This document shows, one piece after another, positions 14,481 to 22,933 of a stretch of DNA of 64,000 nt. Position 1 is the first letter of the stretch; the number at the start of each line of letters is the position of its first letter. The notes beneath the pieces were generated by a model. It saw only the letters and a list, made by a program, of their open reading frames with translations. It did no database searches and was not told the DNA's origin. The DNA is from Palsa-295 sp963781105. Lineage in GTDB: Bacteria > Acidobacteriota > Terriglobia > Acidiferrales > UBA7541. The stretch lies in NCBI GenBank assembly GCA_963781105.1, contig CAWAED010000003.1:930001-994000 (forward strand), written 5' to 3'. The translations under genes were made by a program, and so were the position numbers.

Positions 14481-16958
14481 ATGGGGACGTTCAGCGATCA
14501 ACTTCGGCAGGTCTTGCGGCGGCTGGGTCGGGCGCCGCTTTTTACCTTTATCACGCTGGTGACACTGGCGTTTGGAGTGGGCGCGAATACCGTGATCTTC
14601 AGTGTGCTCGAGGGAGTGCTGCTGAAACCTTTGCCTTATCCGCATCCTGAGCAGTTGATTGGCGTGTGGCATACAGCGCCGGGCGTGGGGATCTTGAACC
14701 TGAACATGTCTCCATCTGTCTATTTTATCGATCGCGAGCAAAACACCACTTTTCAGGATATTGGAGCTTACGACGGCGACTCACTTAGCGTCACGGGGGC
14801 CGGAGAGCCGGAGCAGGTGCGGGGACTCGACGTGACGGATGGGACTTTGCCGATCCTGGGAGTGAAGCCGGTGCTGGGCCGACTCTTTACGCGTGAGGAC
14901 GATTCGCCGGGGTCGCCGGACACTGTACTGCTTTCGTATGGATACTGGCGCCAGAAATTCGGAGGCGCGTCGTCGGTGATCGGGCGTTCGATCACCGTGG
15001 ACGGAAAACCACGCGAGATTATCGGCGTATTGCCGCAGGGGTTTCATTTTCTCGATTACGAGGACGCCTCGTTGATCGTGCCTTTCAAGTGGGACCGCAG
15101 CAAGATCAAGCTCGGAAATTTCAGCTACGAAGCGGTGGCGCGCCTGAAGCCGGGATTGACGATGGCGCAAGCTAGCGCGGACGTGGCGCGCATGCTCCCC
15201 ATCGCCAATCGCACGTTTGCCGCGCCGGATGGATTCAGCGTCGCGCTCTTCGAAAAAGCGAAGATCGCGCCCAACCTGCGTCCGCTGAAGCAAGACGTAG
15301 TGGGAGATGTGGGCAAGGTGTTGTGGGTCTTGATGGGATCCATCGCGATGGTGTTGCTGATCGCTTGCGCGAACGTAGCGAACCTGTTGCTGGTGCGCGT
15401 CGAAGGGCGGCGGCAGGAACTAGCGATTCGCGGCGCGCTAGGAGCGGGTTGGCGGCGGATTGCAGGGGATCTGCTATTCGAGAGCGTAGTGCTCGGACTG
15501 CTCGGCAGTGCACTCGGGTTGGCGCTTGCCTACGGGGCGGTGCGGATTCTAGTAGCGATGGCGCCGACGGGGCTGCCGCGGATCCACGAAATCGGGATTG
15601 ATGTGCCGGTGCTGCTCTTTACGCTCGCGATCGCGCTATTTTCAAGCTTTCTTTTTGGCGCGATTCCGGTTTTCAAATATGCCGGAGCGCACTTGAACAC
15701 GGGATTGCGTGAGGGCGGACGAACGCTGAGCCAGAGCCGGCAGCAGCACCGTGCGCGCAATTCGCTCGTGGTGATCCAGGTCGCGCTTGCTCTGGTGTTG
15801 CTGATTGGGTCGGGTCTGATGATTCGCACGTTTCGCGCTTTAGTGCACACGCCGCCCGGGTTCACAGGACCGGACCAGTTGCAAACGTTCCGGTTCTACA
15901 TTCCGGAGACGGAAATTCCCGATACGCAGGCCGAGCGCCTCGTGCGCACCGAACAGGAAATTCAAAACAAGCTGGCGCAGATTCCAGGCGTGTCCGCGGT
16001 CAGCCTTTCGAGCGCAATACCTATGGATGGCTACAACTCGAACGATATCGTTTTCGCCGAGGACCATGGATATGCCGAGGGCGAGTTACCACCAGTGCGC
16101 CGGTTCAAGTTTGTTTCGCCCGGGTTTTTGGCAACGATGGGCACGCCACTGGTGGCGGGGCGCGACATCACATGGGAAGACACTTACCAGAAAATTCCAG
16201 TGGCGATGATTTCCGAAAATTTCGCGAAAGAATATTGGCATGACGCGCACAATGCGCTTGGCAAACGCATACGCGTCGCCACGACGGATGATTGGCGTGA
16301 AATTGTGGGAGTGGTGGCGGATGTGCATGACAATGGCGTGGATGAAGCGGCGCCAACCTCGGTGTATTGGCCCGCGTTGATGGACCGATTCGAGGGGCAA
16401 AAGGAGAATTTGCGGCGCGGAATTGCGTTTGTGATTCGCAGCCCGCGAGCGGGATCGGAAGCGTTCTTGAATGAGGTGAGGGAGACGGTGTGGTCGGTGG
16501 ATCCGAACGTGCCGCTGGCGAACGTGCACACGATGGGATATTTCTATACGCGGTCGATGGCGCGGACTTCGTTTACTTTGGTGATGTTGGGAGTGGCAGG
16601 AGGGATGGCATTGCTTTTGGGGATCGTGGGAATTTACGGCGTGATTGCTTATTCGGTATCGCAGCGGACGCGCGAGATCGGGATACGCATGGCGCTGGGG
16701 GCGCAGCGGCAGACGGTGACGAACATGTTTGTGCGTCAAGGATTGATATTGACTGGGATTGGCGTGGCGTGCGGACTCGTGGCGGCGTTTGCATCGATGC
16801 GATTGATGTCGTCGCTTTTGTTTAAGGTTAGCGCGGTGGATCCGATTACTTACTTGGGGATGACTCTGGGCGTGATTGTGGTGGCTTGTTTGGCTTGTTA
16901 TTTGCCATCGCGGAGAGCGGCGGGCGTGGATCCGGTGGAGGCGCTGAGGGCGGAGTAG
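14481..16958 (+). CDS. MacB/FtsX-type ABC transporter permease (ADOP family)
   Basis: 825 residues from ATG 14481 with GGGAGG 8 bases upstream. The order is: first transmembrane helix at ~20-45 (LFTFITLVTLAFGVGANTVI), a periplasmic MacB core (~50-250), three helices of a first FtsX domain (~280-410; SIAMVLLIACANVANLLLVR), a second helix and periplasmic core (~430-680) and a second FtsX domain (~700-820; RTREIGIRMALGAQRQTV, ending YLPSRRAAGVDPVEALRAE). The duplicated, ATPase-less layout and the phrase VGANTVIFSVLEGVLLKPLP are hallmarks of acidobacterial duplicated orphan permeases. No ATP-binding partner gene is near. The transported substrate is unknown. Confidence 0.92.
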   Translation: MGTFSDQLRQVLRRLGRAPLFTFITLVTLAFGVGANTVIFSVLEGVLLKPLPYPHPEQLIGVWHTAPGVGILNLNMSPSVYFIDREQNTTFQDIGAYDGDSLSVTGAGEPEQVRGLDVTDGTLPILGVKPVLGRLFTREDDSPGSPDTVLLSYGYWRQKFGGASSVIGRSITVDGKPREIIGVLPQGFHFLDYEDASLIVPFKWDRSKIKLGNFSYEAVARLKPGLTMAQASADVARMLPIANRTFAAPDGFSVALFEKAKIAPNLRPLKQDVVGDVGKVLWVLMGSIAMVLLIACANVANLLLVRVEGRRQELAIRGALGAGWRRIAGDLLFESVVLGLLGSALGLALAYGAVRILVAMAPTGLPRIHEIGIDVPVLLFTLAIALFSSFLFGAIPVFKYAGAHLNTGLREGGRTLSQSRQQHRARNSLVVIQVALALVLLIGSGLMIRTFRALVHTPPGFTGPDQLQTFRFYIPETEIPDTQAERLVRTEQEIQNKLAQIPGVSAVSLSSAIPMDGYNSNDIVFAEDHGYAEGELPPVRRFKFVSPGFLATMGTPLVAGRDITWEDTYQKIPVAMISENFAKEYWHDAHNALGKRIRVATTDDWREIVGVVADVHDNGVDEAAPTSVYWPALMDRFEGQKENLRRGIAFVIRSPRAGSEAFLNEVRETVWSVDPNVPLANVHTMGYFYTRSMARTSFTLVMLGVAGGMALLLGIVGIYGVIAYSVSQRTREIGIRMALGAQRQTVTNMFVRQGLILTGIGVACGLVAAFASMRLMSSLLFKVSAVDPITYLGMTLGVIVVACLACYLPSRRAAGVDPVEALRAE

Positions 16959-17115
16959 TTTCGCTCGTTGAGCGGCTTTGCGGGGGCGCAAAGTGTGTAC
17001 TTCGGCTGAGAAGCACGCCGAGCACGCGTACGAGGAAGGAACTTCAGCGGCTAAAGCCGGTCTGAATTTGCTGCGTCCATGTCGTGGCTAAAAGCCACGA
17101 CCCACAAAGATGAGA

Positions 17116-17137
17116 GCCGGCGGAACGCCGGCGCTAC
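17116..17137. repeat. Intergenic hairpin with GCTAC tail (copy 1)
   Basis: GCCGGCG-gaa-CGCCGGC (17116-17132) followed by GCTAC. It lies between the convergent ADOP permease and TlpA-like genes and belongs to a family of intergenic hairpins with different stems but the same tail. A neighbouring GTGGCT-aaa-AGCCAC at about 17083-17097 is another small hairpin. Confidence 0.7.
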
Positions 17138-17161
17138 TTGCGTGCCGGGGCGATCAGAGTG

Positions 17162-18238
17162 CTATTTCGCGGCGGTTTCCGGCTTTCCGGCGGCTTGGGA
17201 CGATTGCGCTGCTTGCGCGGTTTGCAATTCGCGGGCTTGTGCTAGAAGCTTCTTCAGCTTTCCTTCGATGGAGCCGTCGCCGATGTGCTCGTCTTGCAGG
17301 ACGCCGTCGGCGTCAATCGTGAAAGTGTGCGGGATGGCGGTGACGTTGAACAGCTTCGAAATCGGAGAGGTGAATCCGCCATCGCGATATTGCGGCCAGC
17401 TCATTTCGTTTTTGGCGATGAACTCTTTCCACTTCTGTTCGTCAGCATCGAGGCTGACGCTGAGGACGACGAGAGGCTGACCCTGGAATTTCTTGGCGAC
17501 GTCGCGAAGATGCGGCAGAGCTTCGCGACACGGGCCGCACCAGGTGGCCCAAAAATCGAGGAGCACGACTTTGCCCTGCAAATCGTCCATGGAGATGTGC
17601 TGTCCATCGAGCGTGGTGACGGCGAAGGCAGGGGCGAGGCGGGCGCGGGCCAATTCGGGATGACTGACATAGCGCAGCGCACGCTGGCGAACGGGATCGT
17701 CCGCAGGCTTCATTTTCGCATACTGCTCGAAGCGGGCTTTGGCGGCGTCGTCCTGCTGCAATAGCGCGAGCATTCGGCCATCGAGAAAAATCGCGTCGGG
17801 AAAATTCGGCGCAGCGGCGAGGGCCTTAGCAGCTTCGTCGTGGGCGCGTGTGTAGAATTCATCCTTGTGTTTGCGCATGCCTTCCGTCGCAAAGAGCACC
17901 GCGAGTTCGTAATGGGCGAGTGCTGTGTCGCGCGTGCCTTGCGCTTCGGCGACCATTTCCTGCGCGCCGAGCTCCGCTGTTTTCCAGTCTTCCAGCTCGA
18001 CACCGTATTTGATCATTTTTCTTTGGCAGGCGAGGCACTTGCCGTCGTCCTGCTTATCGGCTTTTTTAAATTCACCCAGAGCCCCGACGGCTTGGTGTTC
18101 TTGGAGGAGCTGCATGGCTCCTTTGTAGGTCTTCTGAGCTTTTTCGTTTGTAGGCTCGCCAACTTTGTCCTGTGCGGGGGCTGGTGCCACGAAGAACATG
18201 AGGAGCAGGGTCATGGCGATTACGCGATTGGACAGCAT
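17162..18238 (-). CDS. Secreted TlpA-like thiol-disulfide protein with helical-repeat domain
   Basis: 358 residues from ATG 18236-18238, with GGAGG 7 bases upstream; the open frame beyond that is not protein-like. A signal peptide (VIAMTLLLMFFVAPAPAQ) is followed by a TPR-like helical region (~25-200) with a CLAC pair. Residues ~205-335 are a redoxin domain: VTTLDGQHISMDDLQGKVVL, then FWATWCGPCREALPHL with the CGPC active site at about residues 231-234, and the cis-proline loop TAIPHTF. The tail is Ala/Gln-rich. It is expected to reduce periplasmic disulfides (for example in cytochrome c maturation). It lies 208 bp downstream of ypdA, also a redox gene. Confidence 0.9.
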   Translation of the reverse strand: MLSNRVIAMTLLLMFFVAPAPAQDKVGEPTNEKAQKTYKGAMQLLQEHQAVGALGEFKKADKQDDGKCLACQRKMIKYGVELEDWKTAELGAQEMVAEAQGTRDTALAHYELAVLFATEGMRKHKDEFYTRAHDEAAKALAAAPNFPDAIFLDGRMLALLQQDDAAKARFEQYAKMKPADDPVRQRALRYVSHPELARARLAPAFAVTTLDGQHISMDDLQGKVVLLDFWATWCGPCREALPHLRDVAKKFQGQPLVVLSVSLDADEQKWKEFIAKNEMSWPQYRDGGFTSPISKLFNVTAIPHTFTIDADGVLQDEHIGDGSIEGKLKKLLAQARELQTAQAAQSSQAAGKPETAAK

Positions 18239-18446
18239 GGGAAGCCTCCTGATAAGGCAGAAGGACGACGCATCATCGCCGGAGTTCTGGCTTAGCATCG
18301 CCCGATTCAGGATCGGTGGACGAGCAATCCGGCGGAACTGGGCTATTGCTACCATTAGGGTTGAGGATGAGTCAAGTAGAAGGTGCGCAAACACGAAGCG
18401 CAAGAGCACAGCCGAGAGTGGCTGTGCCACGAAACCCTCGTACGGA

Positions 18447-19463
18447 TTATTCGCCTGGGGGCGCGACTGGCTCGCGGTCCGTCAGCTTACCTTTTCCTGC
18501 TATCGCGGCGATGATTTGGCGGCCGTGGAAGCGGCCATTTTCTATGAAGATTTTGGAAGTTTGCAGGCCGCCCACCACCACTCCGGCCAGATAAATTCCT
18601 GGGACGTTGCTTTCGAGGGTTTCGGGATCTAGCGCGGGTTTTTTTGTGGTGTGGTCGAGTTTGATGCCCTGCTTTTCGAGGAACGTGAAATCGGGATGAT
18701 AGCCCGTTAGCGCGAAGACTTGGCTCGCGGGAATGATTTCCTCGCTGCGGCCGTTTTTTACGCGGATTTGCGTGGGCTCGATGACGGTGACTTGGGTTTT
18801 GAACATCGCGCGGATTTCGCTGGCGCGGATGCGATTTTCGATGTCGGGCTTGACCCAGTACTTCAGGCCTTTATTCATTTCGGCGCCACGGTGGACGATG
18901 GTGACGTGCGCGCCGGCGCGGAAAAGATCGAGCGCGGCTTCGGCCGCGGAATTCCCTCCCCCGATGATTACCACTTCCTGATTCCAGTACGGATGCGGTT
19001 CGGTGAAATAGTGCGAGACGTGCGGGAGGTTTTCGCCGGGAATGGAAAGATAGTTCGGCTGGTCATAAAAGCCGGTGGCGATGACGATTTTTTTCGCACC
19101 GTACTGCTGCGGCTGGCCGAGGCGGTCGGTGGTGTGCACGACGAAATCGTCGTCGTGGCCGGTGATGCGATCCACTTTCTCGTATTGATGGACTTCGAGT
19201 TCGAAATGTTCGACGGCGCGGCGGTAATATTTCAGGGCTTCGGCGCGCGAGGGCTTGCCGTTCGCGATGGTCATGGGCAATTCGCCGATTTCCATGCGTT
19301 CGGGCGTGGTGAAGAAAGACATGTTCGTCGGATAGTGAAAGAGCGAATTGCAGAGGCAGCCCTTATCAAGGACGAGCGAGGTGAGGCCTTCGAATTTTGC
19401 TTCGATGGCGCAGGCGAGGCCGGTGGGGCCGGCGCCTACGCAGATGATGTCGTACTTTTGCAT
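18447..19463 (-). CDS. ypdA: YpdA-family bacillithiol disulfide reductase
   Basis: 338 residues from ATG 19461-19463. It is a two-dinucleotide-domain flavoprotein: FAD site DIICVGAGPTGLACAIEA (residues ~4-22), NADPH site VVIIGGGNSAAEAALDLF (~160-177), and the final FAD contact GIYLAGVVVGGLQTSKIFIE. There is no CxxC active site, as in YpdA (Bdr), which reduces oxidised bacillithiol with NADPH in bacillithiol-using bacteria; acidobacteria are among these. The length matches the family (about 325-340). Cytoplasmic. The TlpA-like gene is downstream on the same strand with a gap of about 200 bp. Confidence 0.88.
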   Translation of the reverse strand: MQKYDIICVGAGPTGLACAIEAKFEGLTSLVLDKGCLCNSLFHYPTNMSFFTTPERMEIGELPMTIANGKPSRAEALKYYRRAVEHFELEVHQYEKVDRITGHDDDFVVHTTDRLGQPQQYGAKKIVIATGFYDQPNYLSIPGENLPHVSHYFTEPHPYWNQEVVIIGGGNSAAEAALDLFRAGAHVTIVHRGAEMNKGLKYWVKPDIENRIRASEIRAMFKTQVTVIEPTQIRVKNGRSEEIIPASQVFALTGYHPDFTFLEKQGIKLDHTTKKPALDPETLESNVPGIYLAGVVVGGLQTSKIFIENGRFHGRQIIAAIAGKGKLTDREPVAPPGE

Positions 19464-19629
19464 GTTGATAGTGTGCGATGGACGGCTTTTGAATTCAACT
19501 GCGGAGCGAGATGTTGCACGACGCACATGGTTTTGATGCAGCGGGGGCGGCGCGAGTTTCGCGCGCATCAGGCTTTTGTGGCGGCGAGCGATTTGTGGTC
19601 GAGGCGGACTGAGTGCGGGCCGGTGGTGG

Positions 19630-19956
19630 TTAGATTTGAGGAAAAAGGGCTTCGGCGAGGGCAGCGGAAAAGGCGTCTAGTTCTGCTAAGCGGGCGGGGG
19701 TGGCTTCCAGTTTTTCTTTTTTCCAGACGAAGTAGTCCGTGCCATTTTGAATTACTCGGACTGTGAAGTTGGCGCCGATTAGATATGCAGGAGTTCCGTA
19801 GATGGTGAAGGGCTGCGAGGCGGCTGGTGCGAGGAGTGCTGCGCAGTTGGCTTTGCGGATGCCTACGTAATTTGCGTACATGGGGAAGGCTACGATTTCG
19901 TAGCCGGCGCGGTGGAGGTGCTCGAGGGTGCTCAATTGAGTGGGGGAGAGATCCAT
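19630..19956 (-). CDS. Hypothetical protein, 108 residues
   Basis: Starts at ATG 19954-19956 as MDLSPTQLSTLEHLHRAGYE and reads as a compact alpha/beta protein: IVAFPMYANYVGIRKANCAA, FTIYGTPAYLIGANFTVRV, DYFVWKKEKLEATPARLAEL. No signal peptide, metal motif or catalytic signature. The composition is protein-like throughout and the opposite-strand frame is Arg-rich. I do not recognise the family. It lies alone between parB and ypdA on the same strand as both. Confidence 0.65.
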   Translation of the reverse strand: MDLSPTQLSTLEHLHRAGYEIVAFPMYANYVGIRKANCAALLAPAASQPFTIYGTPAYLIGANFTVRVIQNGTDYFVWKKEKLEATPARLAELDAFSAALAEALFPQI

Positions 19957-20020
19957 CGGAATTTAGGATAGCAGGTCGGAGAGCGCGCCGGACATCGCGG
20001 CGTCAGCATTTGAAAGCTTA

Positions 20021-20052
20021 GAGATTTAACACAGAGCGCACAGAGAACAGCA
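20021..20052. repeat. Dispersed 'TTTAACACAGAG' repeat (copy 1)
   Basis: GATTTAACACAGAGCGCACA then GAGAACAGC. The same A-rich sequence recurs at 22701-22730 and 30344-30424. It sits in an intergenic gap downstream of parB. Its role is unknown. Confidence 0.7.
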
Positions 20053-20118
20053 TTGAGGTCAGGGAGAGGCTGCGACTCGGCGCGCATGCGCGGAGCCCGC
20101 AGACACATTCGAAGAAAG

Positions 20119-20152
20119 AGCGATCCCTCGCGGCGCGCGGGATGACAGGAAC
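20119..20152. repeat. Dispersed 'GATCCCTCGC...GGGATGACA' repeat (copy 1)
   Basis: GCGATCCCTCGCGGCGCGCG followed by GGATGACAGGAAC; the arms ATCCC and GGGAT can pair. Further copies are at 29044-29072 and 41003-41034, always in intergenic DNA. Confidence 0.75.
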
Positions 20153-20173
20153 TTCACTTTTTCTGCGAATTGT

Positions 20174-21025
20174 TTACGCGGCGGATGAAGAGATGGAGCC
20201 GGATTCGATTTCGCGCAGAATTTTGCGCAGAATTGATGCTAGTTCTTCGCGGCTCACCTGGCTTTTGCGAAATTGGACGCGGACGTGGAAGGAATCGTCG
20301 TCGGCGCGATAGTCGAAGAGATAGGGTTGCGGCCTGGGCGCGGACTCGGTTTCCTGTTGGCGTGCGCGGCGGGCTTCGTCTCTTGTTAGGCCGCCTTGGG
20401 AGATGCGATCTACCATCTCGGTCATTTTGCGTTCGTTCGGTTGGCGCGCGACCTGGAGCAGGAGAGATTTCGTCAAGACGCCGCGCTCGATGCAGGCTTT
20501 GCGGACTTGGTCCGGGATCACGTGGAGCGACATGGTTTCGGTGACGCTGGAGCGGGCGCGGCCGATTTTTTTGGCGATGTCGTCGTGAGTGTAATCGAAG
20601 TGATCTGCGAGGCGCTGGAGGCCGTCGGCTTCTTCGAAGGGCGTCAGGTCTTTGCGCTGGAGGTTTTCGATCAGGCCCAGCTCGAGAGTCTCGGCGTCGT
20701 CAGCGATTTTCTCGATGCACGGAAGCTCGTGCAGGCCGGCAGCTTTGGAAGCGTGGTAGCGGCGCTCGCCGGAAATGATGTAGTAAGTGTCTTCGCGCGG
20801 GATGAAGCGGACGAGCAGCGGTTCGAGGACGCCTTTTTCGCGAATGGAATCGGTGAGCTCGCGAAGGTCGCCGAGCGCTTTGCGCGGCTGGTCGGGATTC
20901 GGGCGGATTTTATCCGTCGGAATCATGCGGCCGACCGACGCGCCGCTGAAACTTGTCAGCGTTTCGACGTAATGCGCGTCATGCCGCATCTTGAGAGTGA
21001 CGGGTAACCCGATCCTCTTGGACAC
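20174..21025 (-). CDS. parB: ParB-type chromosome/plasmid partition protein
   Basis: 283 residues. Residues ~34-130 are the ParB/Sulfiredoxin-like N-domain: MIPTDKIRPNPDQPRKALGD, GVLEPLLVRFIPREDTYYII, and the signature SGERRYHASKAAGLHELPC and ELGLIENLQRKDLTPFEEA. It is followed by the helix-turn-helix for parS binding (TPFEEADGLQRLADHFDYT; IGRARSSVTETMSLHVIP). The C-terminus is divergent. The gene overlaps parA by 47 bp, implying coupled translation. No canonical parS palindrome was recognised in the window, so the pair may serve a locus away from here or a non-standard site. Confidence 0.92.
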   Translation of the reverse strand: MSKRIGLPVTLKMRHDAHYVETLTSFSGASVGRMIPTDKIRPNPDQPRKALGDLRELTDSIREKGVLEPLLVRFIPREDTYYIISGERRYHASKAAGLHELPCIEKIADDAETLELGLIENLQRKDLTPFEEADGLQRLADHFDYTHDDIAKKIGRARSSVTETMSLHVIPDQVRKACIERGVLTKSLLLQVARQPNERKMTEMVDRISQGGLTRDEARRARQQETESAPRPQPYLFDYRADDDSFHVRVQFRKSQVSREELASILRKILREIESGSISSSAA

Positions 21026-21779
21026 GTTGTAATACCTCCTGGGCTAGCTTCTTGTAGTCCTCGGCGCCAGACGATTTGGGCGCGAAGGAGAATACAGTTT
21101 CTTTGTACGCGGGGCTTTCTTCAAGGCGTACGTTCTTGCTGATGCGCGTTTTGAAAAGCGCGTCGCCGAACACGGCTCGAATCTGTTCGTGCGTGTCGCG
21201 CGAGATGTTGGTGCGCTTGTCGTAGAGCGTGATGACCACGCCGAGGACTTTCAGATCGGGGTTCGGACGCGAACGAATGCGCGCGTAGGTTTCGAGCAGG
21301 TCGTCCGTCCCTTCGATGGCGAAGTAGGCGGCTTGAATCGGGACGAGCAAGTGCGTGGAGGCGACCAGCGCATTCACGGTGAGAATACCTAGCGCGGGCG
21401 GCGTATCGAAAATCACGAATTCATATTCTTTGAGGATCGGGGTAAGCGCGTCTTTCAATTTATAGGGCGCGTCGAACTGGCCGGCTAGCTGCTGTTCGAG
21501 GCGAGCCAGGGCGAGTTTGCCGGGCGCTACGAAAAGATTTTCGTCCTTGGTGGGACGGATCACTTTCGCCAGCTCGATCGGATGATCGGCGAAGACGTCG
21601 TACATCGAGGTTTGCACGTCGGCCGAATCGAAAAAGGCGATGGTGGCGTTGGATTGCGGGTCGAGGTCAATCAGGAGAGTCTTCTTTTTCTTGAGTGCGA
21701 GAGCGGCAGCGAGGTTGATAGAGGTGGTGGTTTTCCCGACGCCGCCTTTTTGATTGGCAACTGCGATGACGCAAGTCAA
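20979..21779 (-). CDS. parA: ParA-type partition ATPase
   Basis: 266 residues starting MTCVIAVANQKGGVGKTTTS with the deviant Walker A motif KGGVGKTT; the switch motif LLIDLDPQSNATIAF and Walker B EFVIFDTPPALGILT follow. It is the short, chromosome-type ParA without a long N-terminal DNA-binding domain. It binds non-specific DNA when ATP-bound and moves ParB-DNA complexes. It overlaps parB by 47 bp. Neither rsmG/gidB nor dnaA is close, so this need not be the origin-linked copy. Confidence 0.93.
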   Translation of the reverse strand: MTCVIAVANQKGGVGKTTTSINLAAALALKKKKTLLIDLDPQSNATIAFFDSADVQTSMYDVFADHPIELAKVIRPTKDENLFVAPGKLALARLEQQLAGQFDAPYKLKDALTPILKEYEFVIFDTPPALGILTVNALVASTHLLVPIQAAYFAIEGTDDLLETYARIRSRPNPDLKVLGVVITLYDKRTNISRDTHEQIRAVFGDALFKTRISKNVRLEESPAYKETVFSFAPKSSGAEDYKKLAQEVLQRVQEDRVTRHSQDAA

Positions 21780-22160
21780 GCTGTGCCCCTCGCGATTCCC
21801 CGTTTGGCAACCATAGGGCTACATATGGCGGCCCTTGGCCCCAGTCCTACCACAAGTAGGCTCACTCTACCTACTTGAGCGGGGTGACTGCAAGAGAAAA
21901 ATGGTGTGGGGATAGGGTTTCGGGGATTTTGGCAGATTCGTGGGGGCCCGGGCGACATCGCAGCGGAGGCCAAACCGAATTGCAGCGGCGATCATGAGGC
22001 GTCGCAAGGACTGAAATCCGGAACCTTGTGCCGCACCTACGGCGCTGGTCCGTGTCGCGTCTCGTACCCGCCGCTTCCGCGGCGGGCTAACTTACTCCGC
22101 GCCTGCGGCGCTTGATCGCGCTGATGCGCGCTTCAGCAGTGGTTTGACGTATCTTGAGTT
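21780..22160. other. Gap of about 380 bp between divergent parA and the GNAT gene
   Basis: No gene is visible. It holds the inverted repeat at 21853-21877 just upstream of parA and some GC-rich small hairpins (for example CCCGCCGC-ttcc-GCGGCGGG at about 22068-22087). Promoters of both divergent genes are expected here but no convincing hexamers were found. Confidence 0.4.
21853..21877. promoter_or_regulatory. Perfect inverted repeat upstream of parA
   Basis: CAAGTAGG (21853-21860) and CCTACTTG (21870-21877) are perfect 8-base arms around a 9-base spacer, 74 bp upstream of the parA start. The spacing between arm centres is 17 bases. It could be an operator for autoregulation of parAB or a hairpin; the sequence does not match the consensus parS. 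Confidence 0.55.
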
Positions 22161-22655
22161 ATGGCTGGCACGCCAATGGATCGCGACATTCACATCCGGT
22201 GGGCAGAGGCGGGCGATGTGGATGCGATCGCGCGCGTGGTGAATGCTGCGTTTCGGCGGGCGGAGAGTTTCTTTGTGGAACGCGATCGGATCGATGTTGC
22301 GGCGCTGCGTAGGATGATGGAGAAGGGCAGATTCCTTTTGGCTGAGGCGGGCGGCGACTTGTTGGGTTGCGTGTTTCTGGAGCTGCGCGGTGAACGGGCT
22401 TATTTCGGATTGTTGGCGGTGGACCCTGGTCGTCAACGGAAGGGGCTCGGGCGACGCTTGATTCGTGAGGTGGAGGACGCGGCGCGAGAAGCGAAGTGCC
22501 GGTTTATGGACATACAAATCGTGAATTTGAGGGCGGAATTGCCGCCGTTCTATCGACGATTGGAATATGTGGAAACCGGGACGGGTCCTTTTCCGGCTGA
22601 GGTGGTGACGAAAGAGAAGTGTCATTTCATCGTTATGTCGAAGCCGCTGGTGTAG
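22161..22655 (+). CDS. GNAT-family N-acetyltransferase
   Basis: 164 residues; ATGs at 22161 and 22176 are both possible. It has the GNAT fold in order: IHIRWAEAGDVDAIARVVNA, FLLAEAGGDLLGCVFLEL, YFGLLAVDPGRQRKGLGRRL (motif A, the acetyl-CoA pyrophosphate loop R-Q-R-K-G-L-G) and FYRRLEYVETGTGPF. The acceptor substrate cannot be told. It is a single gene diverging from parA. Confidence 0.88.
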   Translation: MAGTPMDRDIHIRWAEAGDVDAIARVVNAAFRRAESFFVERDRIDVAALRRMMEKGRFLLAEAGGDLLGCVFLELRGERAYFGLLAVDPGRQRKGLGRRLIREVEDAAREAKCRFMDIQIVNLRAELPPFYRRLEYVETGTGPFPAEVVTKEKCHFIVMSKPLV

Positions 22656-22700
22656 CTGGCACGTTCCGACGCGGTGTGATGTCGACATTTCACGAAGAAA

Positions 22701-22730
22701 GATTTAACACAGAGGACACGGAGAACTGCT
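22701..22730. repeat. Dispersed 'TTTAACACAGAG' repeat (copy 2)
   Basis: GATTTAACACAGAGGACACG followed by GAGAACTGCT, between the GNAT and CPBP genes. Confidence 0.7.
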
Positions 22731-22933
22731 TCGAGGGCACGGAGACGGCGGGCAGCGCGGATTTTTTGCCGAAACATGCCCGGTGCGTCCCGTACACGCC
22801 ACCGGACACACCGACCGCTACATAAACCCGGCGCGCGCGCGTTACCCTCTCGGTGCGCGGTGCCGGATTTCACCTTATGCAATCGGTGTATTGCTTTATT
22901 CTGGAACCTCGACGCTCCGCGTCACCAACACTA

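Noticed and set aside
20174..22160. parS site near parAB
   Set aside because: No TGTTTCACGTGAAACA-like palindrome was seen; the CAAGTAGG repeat has a different sequence.
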